Assembly (NCBI GenBank): GCA_937893015.1
Contig: CALBJX010000102.1
Coordinates: forward strand, 1-30,498
Direction of reading: 5' to 3'
Origin: an uncultured Verrucomicrobiales bacterium
Lineage (GTDB): Bacteria > Verrucomicrobiota > Verrucomicrobiia > Verrucomicrobiales > Akkermansiaceae
DNA length: 30,498 nucleotides
The number at the start of each line of letters is the position of its first letter. The first letter of the stretch is position 1. The position numbers and the translations under genes are program-made. Of the stretch, positions 1 through 7,101 are shown one piece after another. The notes beneath the pieces were generated by a model. That model was given only the letters and a program-made list of their open reading frames with translations. It made no database searches and was not told the DNA's origin.

Positions 1-28
1 GTACATCGTACATCGTACTTCGTACATT
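1..28. repeat. Heptamer array, GTACATC type (copy A)
   Basis: Four consecutive seven-base units: GTACATC twice, then GTACTTC and GTACATT. Read on the other strand the unit is GATGTAC, the same family as the arrays at 27791-27818 and 30464-30491. The array lies at the window edge and may continue to the left. It is 44 bases upstream of the promoter of the first gene. Function unknown. Confidence 0.8.
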
Positions 29-71
29 CAGTTCGACAAACTGCTCATTTGTCTCGCTCTTCTGTTCGTCC

Positions 72-100
72 TTGTCATTCGTTGCAGGACGTTGTATGAT
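72..100 (+). promoter_or_regulatory. Promoter of the prepilin peptidase gene
   Basis: TTGTCA at 72-77, a 17-base spacer, and TATGAT at 95-100. Only eight bases separate the -10 hexamer from the ATG at 109, so the predicted transcript start is about two bases before the start codon. No Shine-Dalgarno sequence is present. Confidence 0.7.
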
Positions 101-108
101 GCACCCGT

Positions 109-1236
109 ATGGTGTTTCTCTTCACTCCCGTGCAGTCCTTGGTGCCTGATATGCCTTGGCTGCTGCCGCTCTTCTTCGCGGTTTTCGGTGCCTGCATCGG
201 CTCATTCCTGAATGTGGTGATTTATCGTCTGCCGCTGGGGTTGAGCGTCAATGAACCGCGCCGCTCCTTCTGCCCCACCTGCAAGGCTCCGATTCCCTGG
301 TATCTCAACCTCCCCGTCATCAGCTATGTGATGCTGCGCGGGCGCAGCGCCTGTTGCCGCACCCGCATCTCCCCGCGCTACTGGCTGGTGGAAGTTCTCT
401 GCGCTGCGCTCTGGGCGGTCGTGCCCTACGCCTTTGAAGCGGAGACTCTGCCCGTGCTGATTGCGCTTTGCGTGTGGATTTCGCTCATGCTCGCCTCCTT
501 CTGCATGGATTGGGAGCAGATGGCCGTCTTCCCCTCCCTCACCATCGCCGCGACCCTCTGCGGGCTGCTGGTGGCCTATCTGGCGCCGTGGCTCATGGAA
601 GAGGGGGCATTGGAGGCATGGGAGGGCCTGCAGATTTCTCTCATCGGGGCGATCGGCGGTTTTGCGCTTTTCAAGCTCGTGGCCTTCGTCGGCAAGGTGC
701 TTTTCGGACGTCGCAGGGTGAGCTTCGACCGCGAAGTCACCTGGCATGTGGCACAAGCTGCGGACGGCGAGGATATCGAGCTGCGCCTCGGCGACACAGT
801 CCTGCTGTGGAGCGAGCTTTTCACGGAGCCCGATAACTGCCTGACGCTGACGGATGCAACGGAGAGCACACACGTGGCGCCCCCCGCGGAAATGAAACTC
901 ACGGCGGAGGCCCTGCTGCTGCCCGACGGCGCACGCGTGCCGCTGGAGGCGGTGGAAGCCCTCTGCGGGCATTGCCGCGGCTACGCATGGACACGCGAGG
1001 CCATGGGCAGCGGCGATGCATGGCTCGCCATGGCCATCGGTGCGCTCTGCGGTTGGCAGGGGGTCATTTTTGCGTTGGTGGGCGGCAGCTTCATCGGTCT
1101 GGGTATGGCCGCCGTCAACCGCGTGGGTTTCGGCAAGCCCATGCCCTTCGGCCCTGCCCTCATCGCCGCCGCCGCCCTGTGGATTTTCTTCGGTGCGGAG
1201 CTTGTGAGCCTCTACAACGGGCTCTGGGGGCTGTAA
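109..1236 (+). CDS. Prepilin peptidase (A24 family, PilD/GspO-like) with a large internal insert
   Basis: Integral membrane aspartic peptidase that cleaves leader peptides of type IV prepilins or type II pseudopilins and usually N-methylates the new end. The N-terminal motif GSFLNVVIYRLP (31-42) and the cysteine-bearing cytoplasmic domain (C55, C58, C82, C83) ending in ISPRYWLVE are typical. The two catalytic aspartates are D134 (FCMDWEQMAVFPS) and D303 (AMGSGDAWL). The usual lysine of the GxGDxK motif is a tryptophan, and the second CxxC is replaced by adjacent cysteines. Between transmembrane segments, residues about 200-298 form a soluble, acidic insert; most family members are 250-290 residues, this one 375. 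No pilin or secretion genes are next to it, so the substrates are elsewhere. The start is set by the promoter eight bases upstream. Confidence 0.88.
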   Translation: MVFLFTPVQSLVPDMPWLLPLFFAVFGACIGSFLNVVIYRLPLGLSVNEPRRSFCPTCKAPIPWYLNLPVISYVMLRGRSACCRTRISPRYWLVEVLCAALWAVVPYAFEAETLPVLIALCVWISLMLASFCMDWEQMAVFPSLTIAATLCGLLVAYLAPWLMEEGALEAWEGLQISLIGAIGGFALFKLVAFVGKVLFGRRRVSFDREVTWHVAQAADGEDIELRLGDTVLLWSELFTEPDNCLTLTDATESTHVAPPAEMKLTAEALLLPDGARVPLEAVEALCGHCRGYAWTREAMGSGDAWLAMAIGALCGWQGVIFALVGGSFIGLGMAAVNRVGFGKPMPFGPALIAAAALWIFFGAELVSLYNGLWGL

Positions 1237-2055
1237 TCACAGCGGCAACCCGCGGAAGAAACGTTTAGCATTCGCCGTGGTAACAGCGGCGATGTGCTCG
1301 ACTGTCGTACCGCGGAGCTCTGCCATTTTCTCCGCCACAAAGCGGGTGCGGCCGGGGATGTTCACCTTGCCGCGGTGTGGCGCAGGGGAGAGGAAGGGGG
1401 CATCCGTCTCCACCATAAAACGATCCTCCGGCACCCATGCAGCCACTGCCTGCACGGCCTCGGTTTTCTTAAAAGTCAGCAAGCCGGTGAAGGAAATCAT
1501 GCCGTCCAGCTGAGAAAAAATCGCCTCCGCCTGAGCCTGCGAGCCGATGAAACAATGGAACACGGGGCGCACCTTGGGAAAATGGCGGGCAATGGCAAAA
1601 GCATCATCAAAACAGGCGGTGCTCACGCCGTCCGCCTTGTCGCGGGTATGCAGAGAAATGTTGAGCCCCAACGACTCTGCCAATGCGAACTGGCGCTCCA
1701 GAAACGTGCGCTGTCGAGCGTGATAAGCCTCCTCGCTCCAGCCCTCGGGCGCCTCCCAGAAATAATCGAGTCCCGTCTCGCCGATGGCGACCTGCGGGTG
1801 CTCACGGCAGAGACGTTCCAAGGTGACAAAATCCTCCTCCCCCACCGCCGTCACATCCATGGGGTGAATGGCAAGGGCAGAGGAGATGAAATCCGGAAAC
1901 TGATGCACGAGCTCCAGCTGCGGTTCCCAGTCCTTGGGGTGCGTGCCTTGGGAGATGCAGTGCGGCACCCCCAGCTCCGCGGATTCCGCACGCAGGGCGG
2001 CAAGGTCGCCGAACTTCTCCGAAACAAGGTGGCAATGGGTATCAACAATCTGCAT
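1237..2055 (-). CDS. tatD: TatD family metal-dependent DNase
   Basis: Amidohydrolase-fold nuclease of the TatD family, which acts on DNA 3' ends (repair, DNA turnover). All metal-site motifs are visible: DTHCHL with H7 and H9, GETGLDY with E93, HTRD with H136, HCF with H167, and ETDAPFLSPAPHRGK with D218. The length of 272 residues is normal. The gene converges on the prepilin peptidase gene with no spacer: the TAA at 1234-1236 touches this gene's stop at 1237-1239. The start codon is placed exactly where its promoter would begin transcription. It appears to be a single-gene unit. Confidence 0.93.
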   Translation of the reverse strand: MQIVDTHCHLVSEKFGDLAALRAESAELGVPHCISQGTHPKDWEPQLELVHQFPDFISSALAIHPMDVTAVGEEDFVTLERLCREHPQVAIGETGLDYFWEAPEGWSEEAYHARQRTFLERQFALAESLGLNISLHTRDKADGVSTACFDDAFAIARHFPKVRPVFHCFIGSQAQAEAIFSQLDGMISFTGLLTFKKTEAVQAVAAWVPEDRFMVETDAPFLSPAPHRGKVNIPGRTRFVAEKMAELRGTTVEHIAAVTTANAKRFFRGLPL

Positions 2056-2061
2056 GCGCCT

Positions 2062-2090
2062 GTTCTACCGCATATGACACAGACTGTCAA
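2062..2090 (-). promoter_or_regulatory. Promoter of tatD (predicted leaderless)
   Basis: Read on the minus strand: consensus TTGACA (2085-2090), 17-base spacer, TAGAAC (2062-2067), then six bases AGGCGC and the ATG ending at 2055. Six bases after the -10 hexamer is the normal distance to the first transcribed base, so transcription should begin on the A of the start codon. Confidence 0.75.
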
Positions 2091-2145
2091 GCACGTGTAT
2101 ATCCCGCTAGCTCGCACCGCGACGCCTATGTGACAGGATAAAGAC

Positions 2146-2174
2146 TTGCAATCTGCGGGGCAATCTGCTAGCCT
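2146..2174 (+). promoter_or_regulatory. Promoter of the LysM / L,D-transpeptidase operon
   Basis: TTGCAA at 2146-2151, 17-base spacer, TAGCCT at 2169-2174 preceded by TGC (extended -10). Nine bases separate the hexamer from the ATG at 2184, giving a leader of about three bases. Confidence 0.7.
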
Positions 2175-2183
2175 CTGCTGCGT

Positions 2184-3098
2184 ATGAAAAAATCCCTCAC
2201 ATTGCTCGGAATCGGGGCCGGTTTGCTCGTAGGCCTCACCTCTTGCCAGAGCTCCTCTTCCGCGACCGGCGGCTACGAAGAAGCCGTGCCCATGAGTGAA
2301 CTTGCCATCGCCGACGGCGAACTGCCCCCGTGGGTGCTGGAAAGCTCTGACACGGAGCAAATTGCCGCGGGCGACACCACCCCCACCGTGCGCAACAACT
2401 ACGCTATCCCCGAGCCGGACGAGGGCGTTGCCTCCCAAAAGCAGCCCGACCATATTGCCGTAGCACCTGCGGATGACACCGTGCTGGAACAGGATTTCAC
2501 GGAGCCCTCCTCCCCCGTCATCACCCACACGCCCGTAACCCCCACGCCGAAGCCCGTGGCGAACACCTCCGCCAAGCCTAAGACGAGCGTCGCAGCCAAC
2601 ACCAAGAAGACGGCCAAGAAGCCTGTCAAGGTGCAGGAACCCACGCTCGTGGTGTACAAGGTGCGCCCCGGCGACAACCTGTCCGACATTGCCAAACGCA
2701 GCGGCACCACCGTGGCGCAGATTCGCAAGGACTCCAACATCAAGGGAGACCTCATCCGCCCCGGTCAGACAATCAAGGTGCGCTACACACCCAAGGGCTA
2801 TGTGGCCCCCAAGGGCGGCAACGGCGGCAACTCTAAGCCCACGGCCGCGACCAAGGGAAGTGCCTACGTCGTGAAGGCGGGCGACACCATCTCCGGCATT
2901 GCTAAAAAGAACGGCGTCACCCCCGCCGCCCTGTTGGCCGCCAACGGCATGAAACCCGCGGACGCCGCCAAACTCCGCGCGGGCCGTAAGCTCACCATCC
3001 CCGGCAAGGCCGCGGCGCCCGCCAAGCCCGCCGCTAAGACCTCTGCCAAGACGAGCAAGAAGAGCACGACCAAAAAATCCGCCAAGAAGAAGAAGTAA
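2184..3098 (+). CDS. LysM-domain lipoprotein (two LysM repeats)
   Basis: Envelope lipoprotein predicted to bind peptidoglycan. It has an N-terminal signal with lipobox LTSC and the lipidated cysteine at C21. An acidic then Pro/Thr/Lys-rich linker (about 30-150) leads to two LysM repeats at about 155-199 (starts VVYKVRPGDNLSDIAK) and 227-273 (starts AYVVKAGDTISGIAK). The last 30 residues are almost all Lys, Ala, Thr and Ser, a strongly basic tail that could contact anionic polymers or nucleic acid. First gene of a same-strand run with a second LysM lipoprotein and a lipoprotein L,D-transpeptidase, suggesting a joint role in cell-wall cross-linking or outer membrane anchoring. The specific function is not known. 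There is no catalytic domain. Confidence 0.85.
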   Translation: MKKSLTLLGIGAGLLVGLTSCQSSSSATGGYEEAVPMSELAIADGELPPWVLESSDTEQIAAGDTTPTVRNNYAIPEPDEGVASQKQPDHIAVAPADDTVLEQDFTEPSSPVITHTPVTPTPKPVANTSAKPKTSVAANTKKTAKKPVKVQEPTLVVYKVRPGDNLSDIAKRSGTTVAQIRKDSNIKGDLIRPGQTIKVRYTPKGYVAPKGGNGGNSKPTAATKGSAYVVKAGDTISGIAKKNGVTPAALLAANGMKPADAAKLRAGRKLTIPGKAAAPAKPAAKTSAKTSKKSTTKKSAKKKK

Positions 3099-3181
3099 GA
3101 AGCCGTGCGCTTCCTGCGACTCATCCCCGTGCGGTCGGTGCGCCTCCGGCACCGCCGCGCGGGATTTCCGCACCATGAGCC

Positions 3182-3844
3182 ATGTATCGCCGTTCCCTAT
3201 CCCCCCTGTTCCTTGCCGCGCTGAGCATCACCGCGCTCACGAGCTGCCACATCAGCAACCGCGGCGTGGATTTCTCCCCCGTGACAGATCGCTTTGAACC
3301 CGCCGTGGATGACGAGGTGATTTTGGAAGGCGACACGACGAGCATCGCCACCCCCATCGCCACACCGCCCGACATCGCTCTTGCCGGCACGCCCGCACCT
3401 GCTCCTGCGCCGACTGTTGCTGCGGCAAACACCCCCGCACCGCCCGCCGCGCCGCCGGCACCTGTCGCGGCCGGCGGCAGCTATGTCGTGAAAGCGGGCG
3501 ACACCCTCAGCGGCATCGCACGTCGCAGCCACTGCACGGTGGCAGGGATTTGTGCTGCCAACGGCATTCAGCCCACCACCCCGCTGAAGGTCGGTCAAAA
3601 GCTCCGCCTCCCCGCCGCGGGAAGCCCTGCCGCCACGTCCGCGCCCCAACCGGCCGCCGCGAAACCCGCGGCCAAATCCAACGGCAAGGTGCGTACCCAT
3701 ACCATTCAGTCCGGCGAAACGCTCTACGCCATCGCCCGCAAATACGGCGTCAGCCCCGCTGCCCTCATGCAGGCCAACAAGCTCACCCCGCAAACAGCCG
3801 GCAAGCTCCGCATCGGCACCCCCCTCACCATCCCTGCCAAGTAA
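3182..3844 (+). CDS. LysM-domain lipoprotein (two LysM repeats)
   Basis: Second peptidoglycan-binding lipoprotein of the operon. Signal peptide with lipobox LTSC, lipidated cysteine C22. A Pro/Ala-rich spacer (about 57-98) precedes LysM repeat 1 (100-144, YVVKAGDTLSGIARR) and repeat 2 (170-218, THTIQSGETLYAIARKYG). Repeat 1 closely resembles the second repeat of the upstream gene, so the two probably arose by duplication. The gap to the upstream gene is 83 bases and I see no convincing promoter in it, so co-transcription is likely. The stop codon TAA directly touches the ATG of the L,D-transpeptidase, so the two are translationally coupled. Confidence 0.85.
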   Translation: MYRRSLSPLFLAALSITALTSCHISNRGVDFSPVTDRFEPAVDDEVILEGDTTSIATPIATPPDIALAGTPAPAPAPTVAAANTPAPPAAPPAPVAAGGSYVVKAGDTLSGIARRSHCTVAGICAANGIQPTTPLKVGQKLRLPAAGSPAATSAPQPAAAKPAAKSNGKVRTHTIQSGETLYAIARKYGVSPAALMQANKLTPQTAGKLRIGTPLTIPAK

Positions 3845-4696
3845 ATGAAACGCGCCCTCATTCTCTCCGCCGCCGCGCTGTTGCTGGCCGCCTGCCAGAG
3901 TGCCCCCAAACATTTCCGCCCCAAGACCGCGCCGCAGCCCGTGCCGCAGCCGCAGCCGCAGTACATTCCCGCCCCCATCACCAACCCGCTGACGATTCAG
4001 GGCAAGGAGCTCCCCGGCTATGTGAATCCCTATCCGCAGGGCACATACGAGCACTTCGTGGCGCAACCCGCCTACCCCAAGACCTACGATGTATGGTGTA
4101 ACGACGCCCTGCTCGCGCAGCTGACGGCGGCCAATTCCAAAATCATCGTCTGTCTGCCGCAGCAGCGTTGCCGCGTGTATGTGAACGGCAAGGTTGCCTA
4201 CGACTGGCCCGTCTCCACGGGAACGAACGGGCACGAAACCCCCACGGGCGTCTTCCGCGTCATCCAAAAGGAACCCGACCACAAATCTAATCGTTACGGG
4301 AAATACGTCAGCAACGGCAAGACACTCAACGGCAACGCCGACATCAACAACGGGGACCAGCCCGCAGGCTCCGAATTCATTGCCGCCTCCATGCCCTATT
4401 GGAACCGCCTCACATGGGATGGCGTGGGTATCCATGCCGGCAAGGTCGTCCCCGGCAAACGCCTGTCGCACGGCTGCATCCGCACCCCCAACCACGTCGC
4501 CAAGAAGTTCTATGACCACAGCGTCATGAACATGCCGGCCTACATCACCCGGGCCGTGGAGGACTACACGCGCGGCGGCGCCGTGAAGCCCATCGACGTC
4601 AAATACCGCCCCATCTCCGGCAACGACTACACCGACATGGCCCCCGCCAAACCCGCGCAGCCTGCCGCGCCTACCCCCGCGCCGCAGCAGCACTGA
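3845..4696 (+). CDS. L,D-transpeptidase (YkuD family) lipoprotein
   Basis: Cysteine transpeptidase that forms 3-3 peptidoglycan cross-links or attaches proteins to peptidoglycan. Lipobox LAAC gives lipidation at C17. A proline/glutamine-rich linker (26-45) is followed by the YkuD catalytic domain (about 97-240). The active-site signature is complete: H197 in GVGIHAGK and the SHGCIRTPN motif with H209 and catalytic C211. Length 283 is normal. The ATG starts directly after the TAA of the preceding LysM gene, which strongly suggests a functional pair in which the LysM lipoproteins position the enzyme on the wall. The C-terminus is a Pro/Ala-rich tail. Whether it makes 3-3 links or anchors proteins cannot be told from sequence. 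Confidence 0.92.
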   Translation: MKRALILSAAALLLAACQSAPKHFRPKTAPQPVPQPQPQYIPAPITNPLTIQGKELPGYVNPYPQGTYEHFVAQPAYPKTYDVWCNDALLAQLTAANSKIIVCLPQQRCRVYVNGKVAYDWPVSTGTNGHETPTGVFRVIQKEPDHKSNRYGKYVSNGKTLNGNADINNGDQPAGSEFIAASMPYWNRLTWDGVGIHAGKVVPGKRLSHGCIRTPNHVAKKFYDHSVMNMPAYITRAVEDYTRGGAVKPIDVKYRPISGNDYTDMAPAKPAQPAAPTPAPQQH

Positions 4697-4721
4697 CACG
4701 CGTTCCCCCCACTACCCTGCC

Positions 4722-5120
4722 ATGCGCCTGCGCCCCGCCAATCGTGCGCTTTATATCGCCGCCACGCTGCTGATCCTCCTTGCGGCGGCGTACTCGCTGG
4801 TCGTGCATCTTGCATGGTACCAACAGCTGGCTGCCGCACTGGCCGTGCTCATCGCTCTGCCGTGGGGCGGGCACTACGCCCTGCTCCGCTATGAGCTGGA
4901 TGAGCGGGGAATCACCCGCAAAAGCCTCTTCGGCTGCAAACACATCCCTTGGGGCGAAGGCACCGCCCTTTCTCTGCACGAGGAGCACACACAGGAAACA
5001 TCCCGCCTCACCCTCCGCATCACCCGCGGAGAGGACACAGTGGAACTTTCCAGCGATATTCTCCCCCTTGACACGCTGGAGGAACTGGTCGACGACCTCC
5101 GCAAGCGCGGTGCGCTGTAA
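4722..5120 (+). CDS. Small two-helix membrane protein with PH-like cytosolic domain
   Basis: I do not recognise a named family with certainty. The 132 residues start with two hydrophobic helices (about 9-29 and 36-54) joined by a short loop. They are followed by a soluble beta-rich part (about 57-132) with the pattern RYELDERGITRKSLFG...IPWGEG seen in bacterial PH-like domains of YdbS/YcxB-type membrane proteins. The distance from the L,D-transpeptidase stop is 25 bases and no separate promoter is evident, so it is probably the last gene of the envelope operon. Function unknown. Confidence 0.7.
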   Translation: MRLRPANRALYIAATLLILLAAAYSLVVHLAWYQQLAAALAVLIALPWGGHYALLRYELDERGITRKSLFGCKHIPWGEGTALSLHEEHTQETSRLTLRITRGEDTVELSSDILPLDTLEELVDDLRKRGAL

Positions 5121-5232
5121 CACGCCGAGCACCGCCGTCTTGTTTGGGGCAGACTTCCATCAGGCGCAAATAATAAAGGTTCTTTACCGGGGAAGAGCGG
5201 CACTTGTATACCACCGACCCGCAAAGCGCAAA

Positions 5233-5258
5233 AAGCGCCCCACAAACGTGGGACGCTT
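5233..5258. terminator. Bidirectional hairpin terminator, serves rpsP
   Basis: AAGCG-C-CCCAC, loop AAAC, GTGGG-A-CGCTT: an 11-position stem with one C/A mismatch. On the minus strand the stem runs into a T-run (GCGCTTTTTGC), the canonical form for ending rpsP, whose stop is at 5308. On the plus strand the following bases (CTTCTTTC) are a weaker U-tract for the envelope operon. Confidence 0.75.
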
Positions 5259-5307
5259 CTTTCAAAACAACCAAAGAAAGGTTTCAGTCGTTCGCGGAGG
5301 AAGCAAC

Positions 5308-5553
5308 TCAGGCCTTGGCGGCGCGAGCCTTCTTAATCATCGAAGCCACGGTCTCGGAGGGCTGAGCACCATTGGCAATCCACTTCTCGGCCTTCTCGAG
5401 GTCAAGCGTGTAGTTCTCACCCTCGGCCATGGGGTTGTAGGTGCCGATCTGCTCGATGAAATCGCCGTCGCGGCGATCACGGCTGTCAACGACAACAATC
5501 TTGTAGAAAGGACGATCCTTGGAACCCTGGCGATTGAGACGAATAGCGACCAT
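5308..5553 (-). CDS. rpsP: Small ribosomal subunit protein S16
   Basis: Core 30S protein needed for subunit assembly. The 81 residues match S16 throughout: MVAIRLNRQGSKDRPFYKIVVVDSR at the start, then GDFIEQIGTYNP and a C-terminal Ala/Lys-rich tail. In many bacteria rpsP leads an operon with rimM, trmD and rplS. Here it stands alone and is closed by the terminator at 5233-5258. The upstream region has a consensus promoter at 5639-5667 that would give a leader of about 80 bases, unlike most genes in this window. Confidence 0.97.
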   Translation of the reverse strand: MVAIRLNRQGSKDRPFYKIVVVDSRDRRDGDFIEQIGTYNPMAEGENYTLDLEKAEKWIANGAQPSETVASMIKKARAAKA

Positions 5554-5595
5554 ATCGGTAAAATGTATGTGTTTATTGGTTGTTTGACCCGCTGT

Positions 5596-5619
5596 TCAGG
5601 CACACAGAAACGCAGCCAT
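5596..5619 (-). other. Possible seven-codon upstream ORF in the rpsP leader
   Basis: In the predicted rpsP leader, on the minus strand, an ATG at 5619 opens a seven-codon frame (MAAFLCA) that ends in TGA at 5596, 42 bases before the rpsP start. It lies 19 bases after the -10 hexamer. It could be chance; no ribosome binding site is visible. Confidence 0.2.
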
Positions 5620-5638
5620 CTACAGGAGGCGGGAGCAC

Positions 5639-5667
5639 AGAGTACCATGAGGCGGGTGCACTGTCAA
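5639..5667 (-). promoter_or_regulatory. Promoter of rpsP
   Basis: Minus strand: consensus TTGACA (5662-5667), 17-base spacer, TACTCT (5639-5644). Transcription would start near 5632 and give a leader of about 79 bases. A second possible -10 (TACATT, complement at 5562-5567) lies eight bases before the ATG, but its -35 partner is poor. Confidence 0.65.
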
Positions 5668-5764
5668 GCATAAAGGCAAAAAAAGTTGCCCGTAGGAGTT
5701 GAAATGTGCGCCGACAGGGCAGCCGCATGTCAGTTTTCCGTTTATCGCCCCCCGCCATTTGCTC

Positions 5765-5792
5765 TTGCCTGTTTCATGCATTCTGCTATCAT
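5765..5792 (+). promoter_or_regulatory. Promoter of mnmA (predicted leaderless)
   Basis: TTGCCT at 5765-5770, 16-base spacer, TATCAT at 5787-5792 preceded by TGC (extended -10). Exactly six bases (GGGCGC) separate it from the ATG at 5799, so transcription should start at the start codon. Confidence 0.72.
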
Positions 5793-5798
5793 GGGCGC

Positions 5799-6896
5799 AT
5801 GGCACGTATCTTGGTAGCACTCAGCGGCGGCGTGGACAGCGCGGCGGCGGCAGCCCTGCTCACGGAGCAGGGGCATGAGGTCGTCGCGGCTTATATGAAG
5901 AACTGGGTGAACGAAGAGAACATCCCCGGCGAGTGCCCGTGGGAGCGCGATATCGAGGACGCGCTCGGCGTGTGCCGCAAGCTGGGTATCGAGTTCCGCG
6001 TAGTGGATTTGATTGAGCAGTACCGCTCCCGTGTCGTGAACTACCTCATCGAGGGCTACCGCAACGGCTCCACTCCGAATCCCGATGTGCTCTGCAACCG
6101 CGAGATGAAGTTCGGCGTGCTGCTGGATTACGCCTTGGAGCAGGGCTTTGAAGGCGTGGCGACAGGGCACTATGCCAAGCGGCTGGACATCGCGGGAGAC
6201 GGCAGCTACATTCTGCGCGGCGCGGATGTCAACAAGGACCAGTCCTACTTCCTCGCCCTCATGCGCCCCGAGCAGGTGGCAAAGGCCGTCTTCCCCGTGG
6301 GCGACATCACCAAGCCGCAGGTGCGCGAGATTGCGCGGCGCTTCGGTCTGCCGAATGCGGAGAAAAAGGATTCGCAGGGCATCTGTTTCATCGGCCAGGT
6401 GAAGATGAGCGACTTTTTGCGCCACTACCTACCCGACAATCCCGGCGACATCGTGGGGTTGGACGGCAAAGTGTTGGGCCGCCACGACGGCCTGCACCTC
6501 TTCACCATGGGGCAGCGGCACGGGCACCATGTAGCCTCCCCGCGCGAGGGAGTGGCCTATGTCGTGGTCGGCAAGGATTTGGAGCACAACCGCCTCATCC
6601 TCGGTTACGAAGGGCAGGAAACGCCGGGGCTCTACGCCCGCAGCGCAGTGGTCGGCTCCGTCACGAACACGCTGCATCCTTTGCCCGAGCGAGTGATGGC
6701 GCAGCCGCGCTATCGTGCCGCCGCCGTGCATGCCACCTGCACCCCGCTGGGGGGACACCGCGTGCGGCTGGATTTCGATGAACCTGTGCGTGCGCTGGCC
6801 TTGGGGCAGGTGTGCGCCTTCTACGCCCCCGATGAGCAGCGCGGCGAGCGTCTGCTGGGCGGCGGATTTTTTGAGCGCATCGGAGGTGACAAATAG
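5799..6896 (+). CDS. mnmA: tRNA 2-thiouridylase MnmA
   Basis: Cytosolic ATP-dependent enzyme that puts sulfur on U34 of Glu, Gln and Lys tRNAs. The ATP-pyrophosphatase loop SGGVDS is at 9-14, the tRNA/sulfur segment TPNPDVLCNREMKFG carries catalytic C99, and DSQGICFIG carries the partner C196. TGHYAK and NKDQSYFLAL are also present. Length 365 is typical. A longer in-frame ORF begins at 5706, but that extension has no family similarity and the promoter -10 at 5787-5792 lies inside it, so ATG 5799 is chosen. It is transcribed away from rpsP and ends at the composite terminator element shared with the RlpA gene. Confidence 0.95.
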   Translation: MARILVALSGGVDSAAAAALLTEQGHEVVAAYMKNWVNEENIPGECPWERDIEDALGVCRKLGIEFRVVDLIEQYRSRVVNYLIEGYRNGSTPNPDVLCNREMKFGVLLDYALEQGFEGVATGHYAKRLDIAGDGSYILRGADVNKDQSYFLALMRPEQVAKAVFPVGDITKPQVREIARRFGLPNAEKKDSQGICFIGQVKMSDFLRHYLPDNPGDIVGLDGKVLGRHDGLHLFTMGQRHGHHVASPREGVAYVVVGKDLEHNRLILGYEGQETPGLYARSAVVGSVTNTLHPLPERVMAQPRYRAAAVHATCTPLGGHRVRLDFDEPVRALALGQVCAFYAPDEQRGERLLGGGFFERIGGDK

Positions 6897-7101
6897 GGAT
6901 TTGTCGATTTGTGATAAAAAATATGTGATTTGAAATTTTTGATTGGGAAAGAGAGTGCGGCTTTCGCCGCAAGGATAGAAAAAACCTGTCTGACGCTTGC
7001 GTCAGACAGGTTTCTTTATATCGCGCCGATAGGCGCGCGAATTCTCTCAATCACAAATCCAAAATCACATATTTCTTATCACAAATCCTCATTTGTCGTA
7101 T
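6897..7101. repeat. Composite convergent intergenic element 1
   Basis: The whole gap between mnmA and the RlpA gene is one nearly symmetrical structure. Outer arms: AT-rich seven-base-period arrays at about 6897-6950 (GATTTGT-like units) and 7047-7095 (CAAATCC/TCAATCA-like units) that are imperfect inverted copies of each other. Inside these lie two small GC hairpins: GCGGC-TTTC-GCCGC at 6957-6970 and CGCGCC-GATA-GGCGCG at 7022-7037. In the centre is a perfect 14-bp terminator hairpin at 6982-7013. The same plan recurs at 10640-10790 with different bases. Confidence 0.75.
6982..7013. terminator. Bidirectional terminator between mnmA and the RlpA gene
   Basis: Perfect 14-bp inverted repeat AAACCTGTCTGACG with loop CTTG. 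It has an A-run before and TTT-C-TTT after on the plus strand, and the mirror image on the minus strand, so it can stop both convergent transcripts. Confidence 0.85.

Noticed and set aside
3197..4699. Long - strand ORF of 500 codons
   Set aside because: Antisense to a LysM lipoprotein and the L,D-transpeptidase; Gly/Arg/Val-rich with no domain pattern. The same holds for the antisense frames at 7782-9014, 9059-10393 and 21466-22764.
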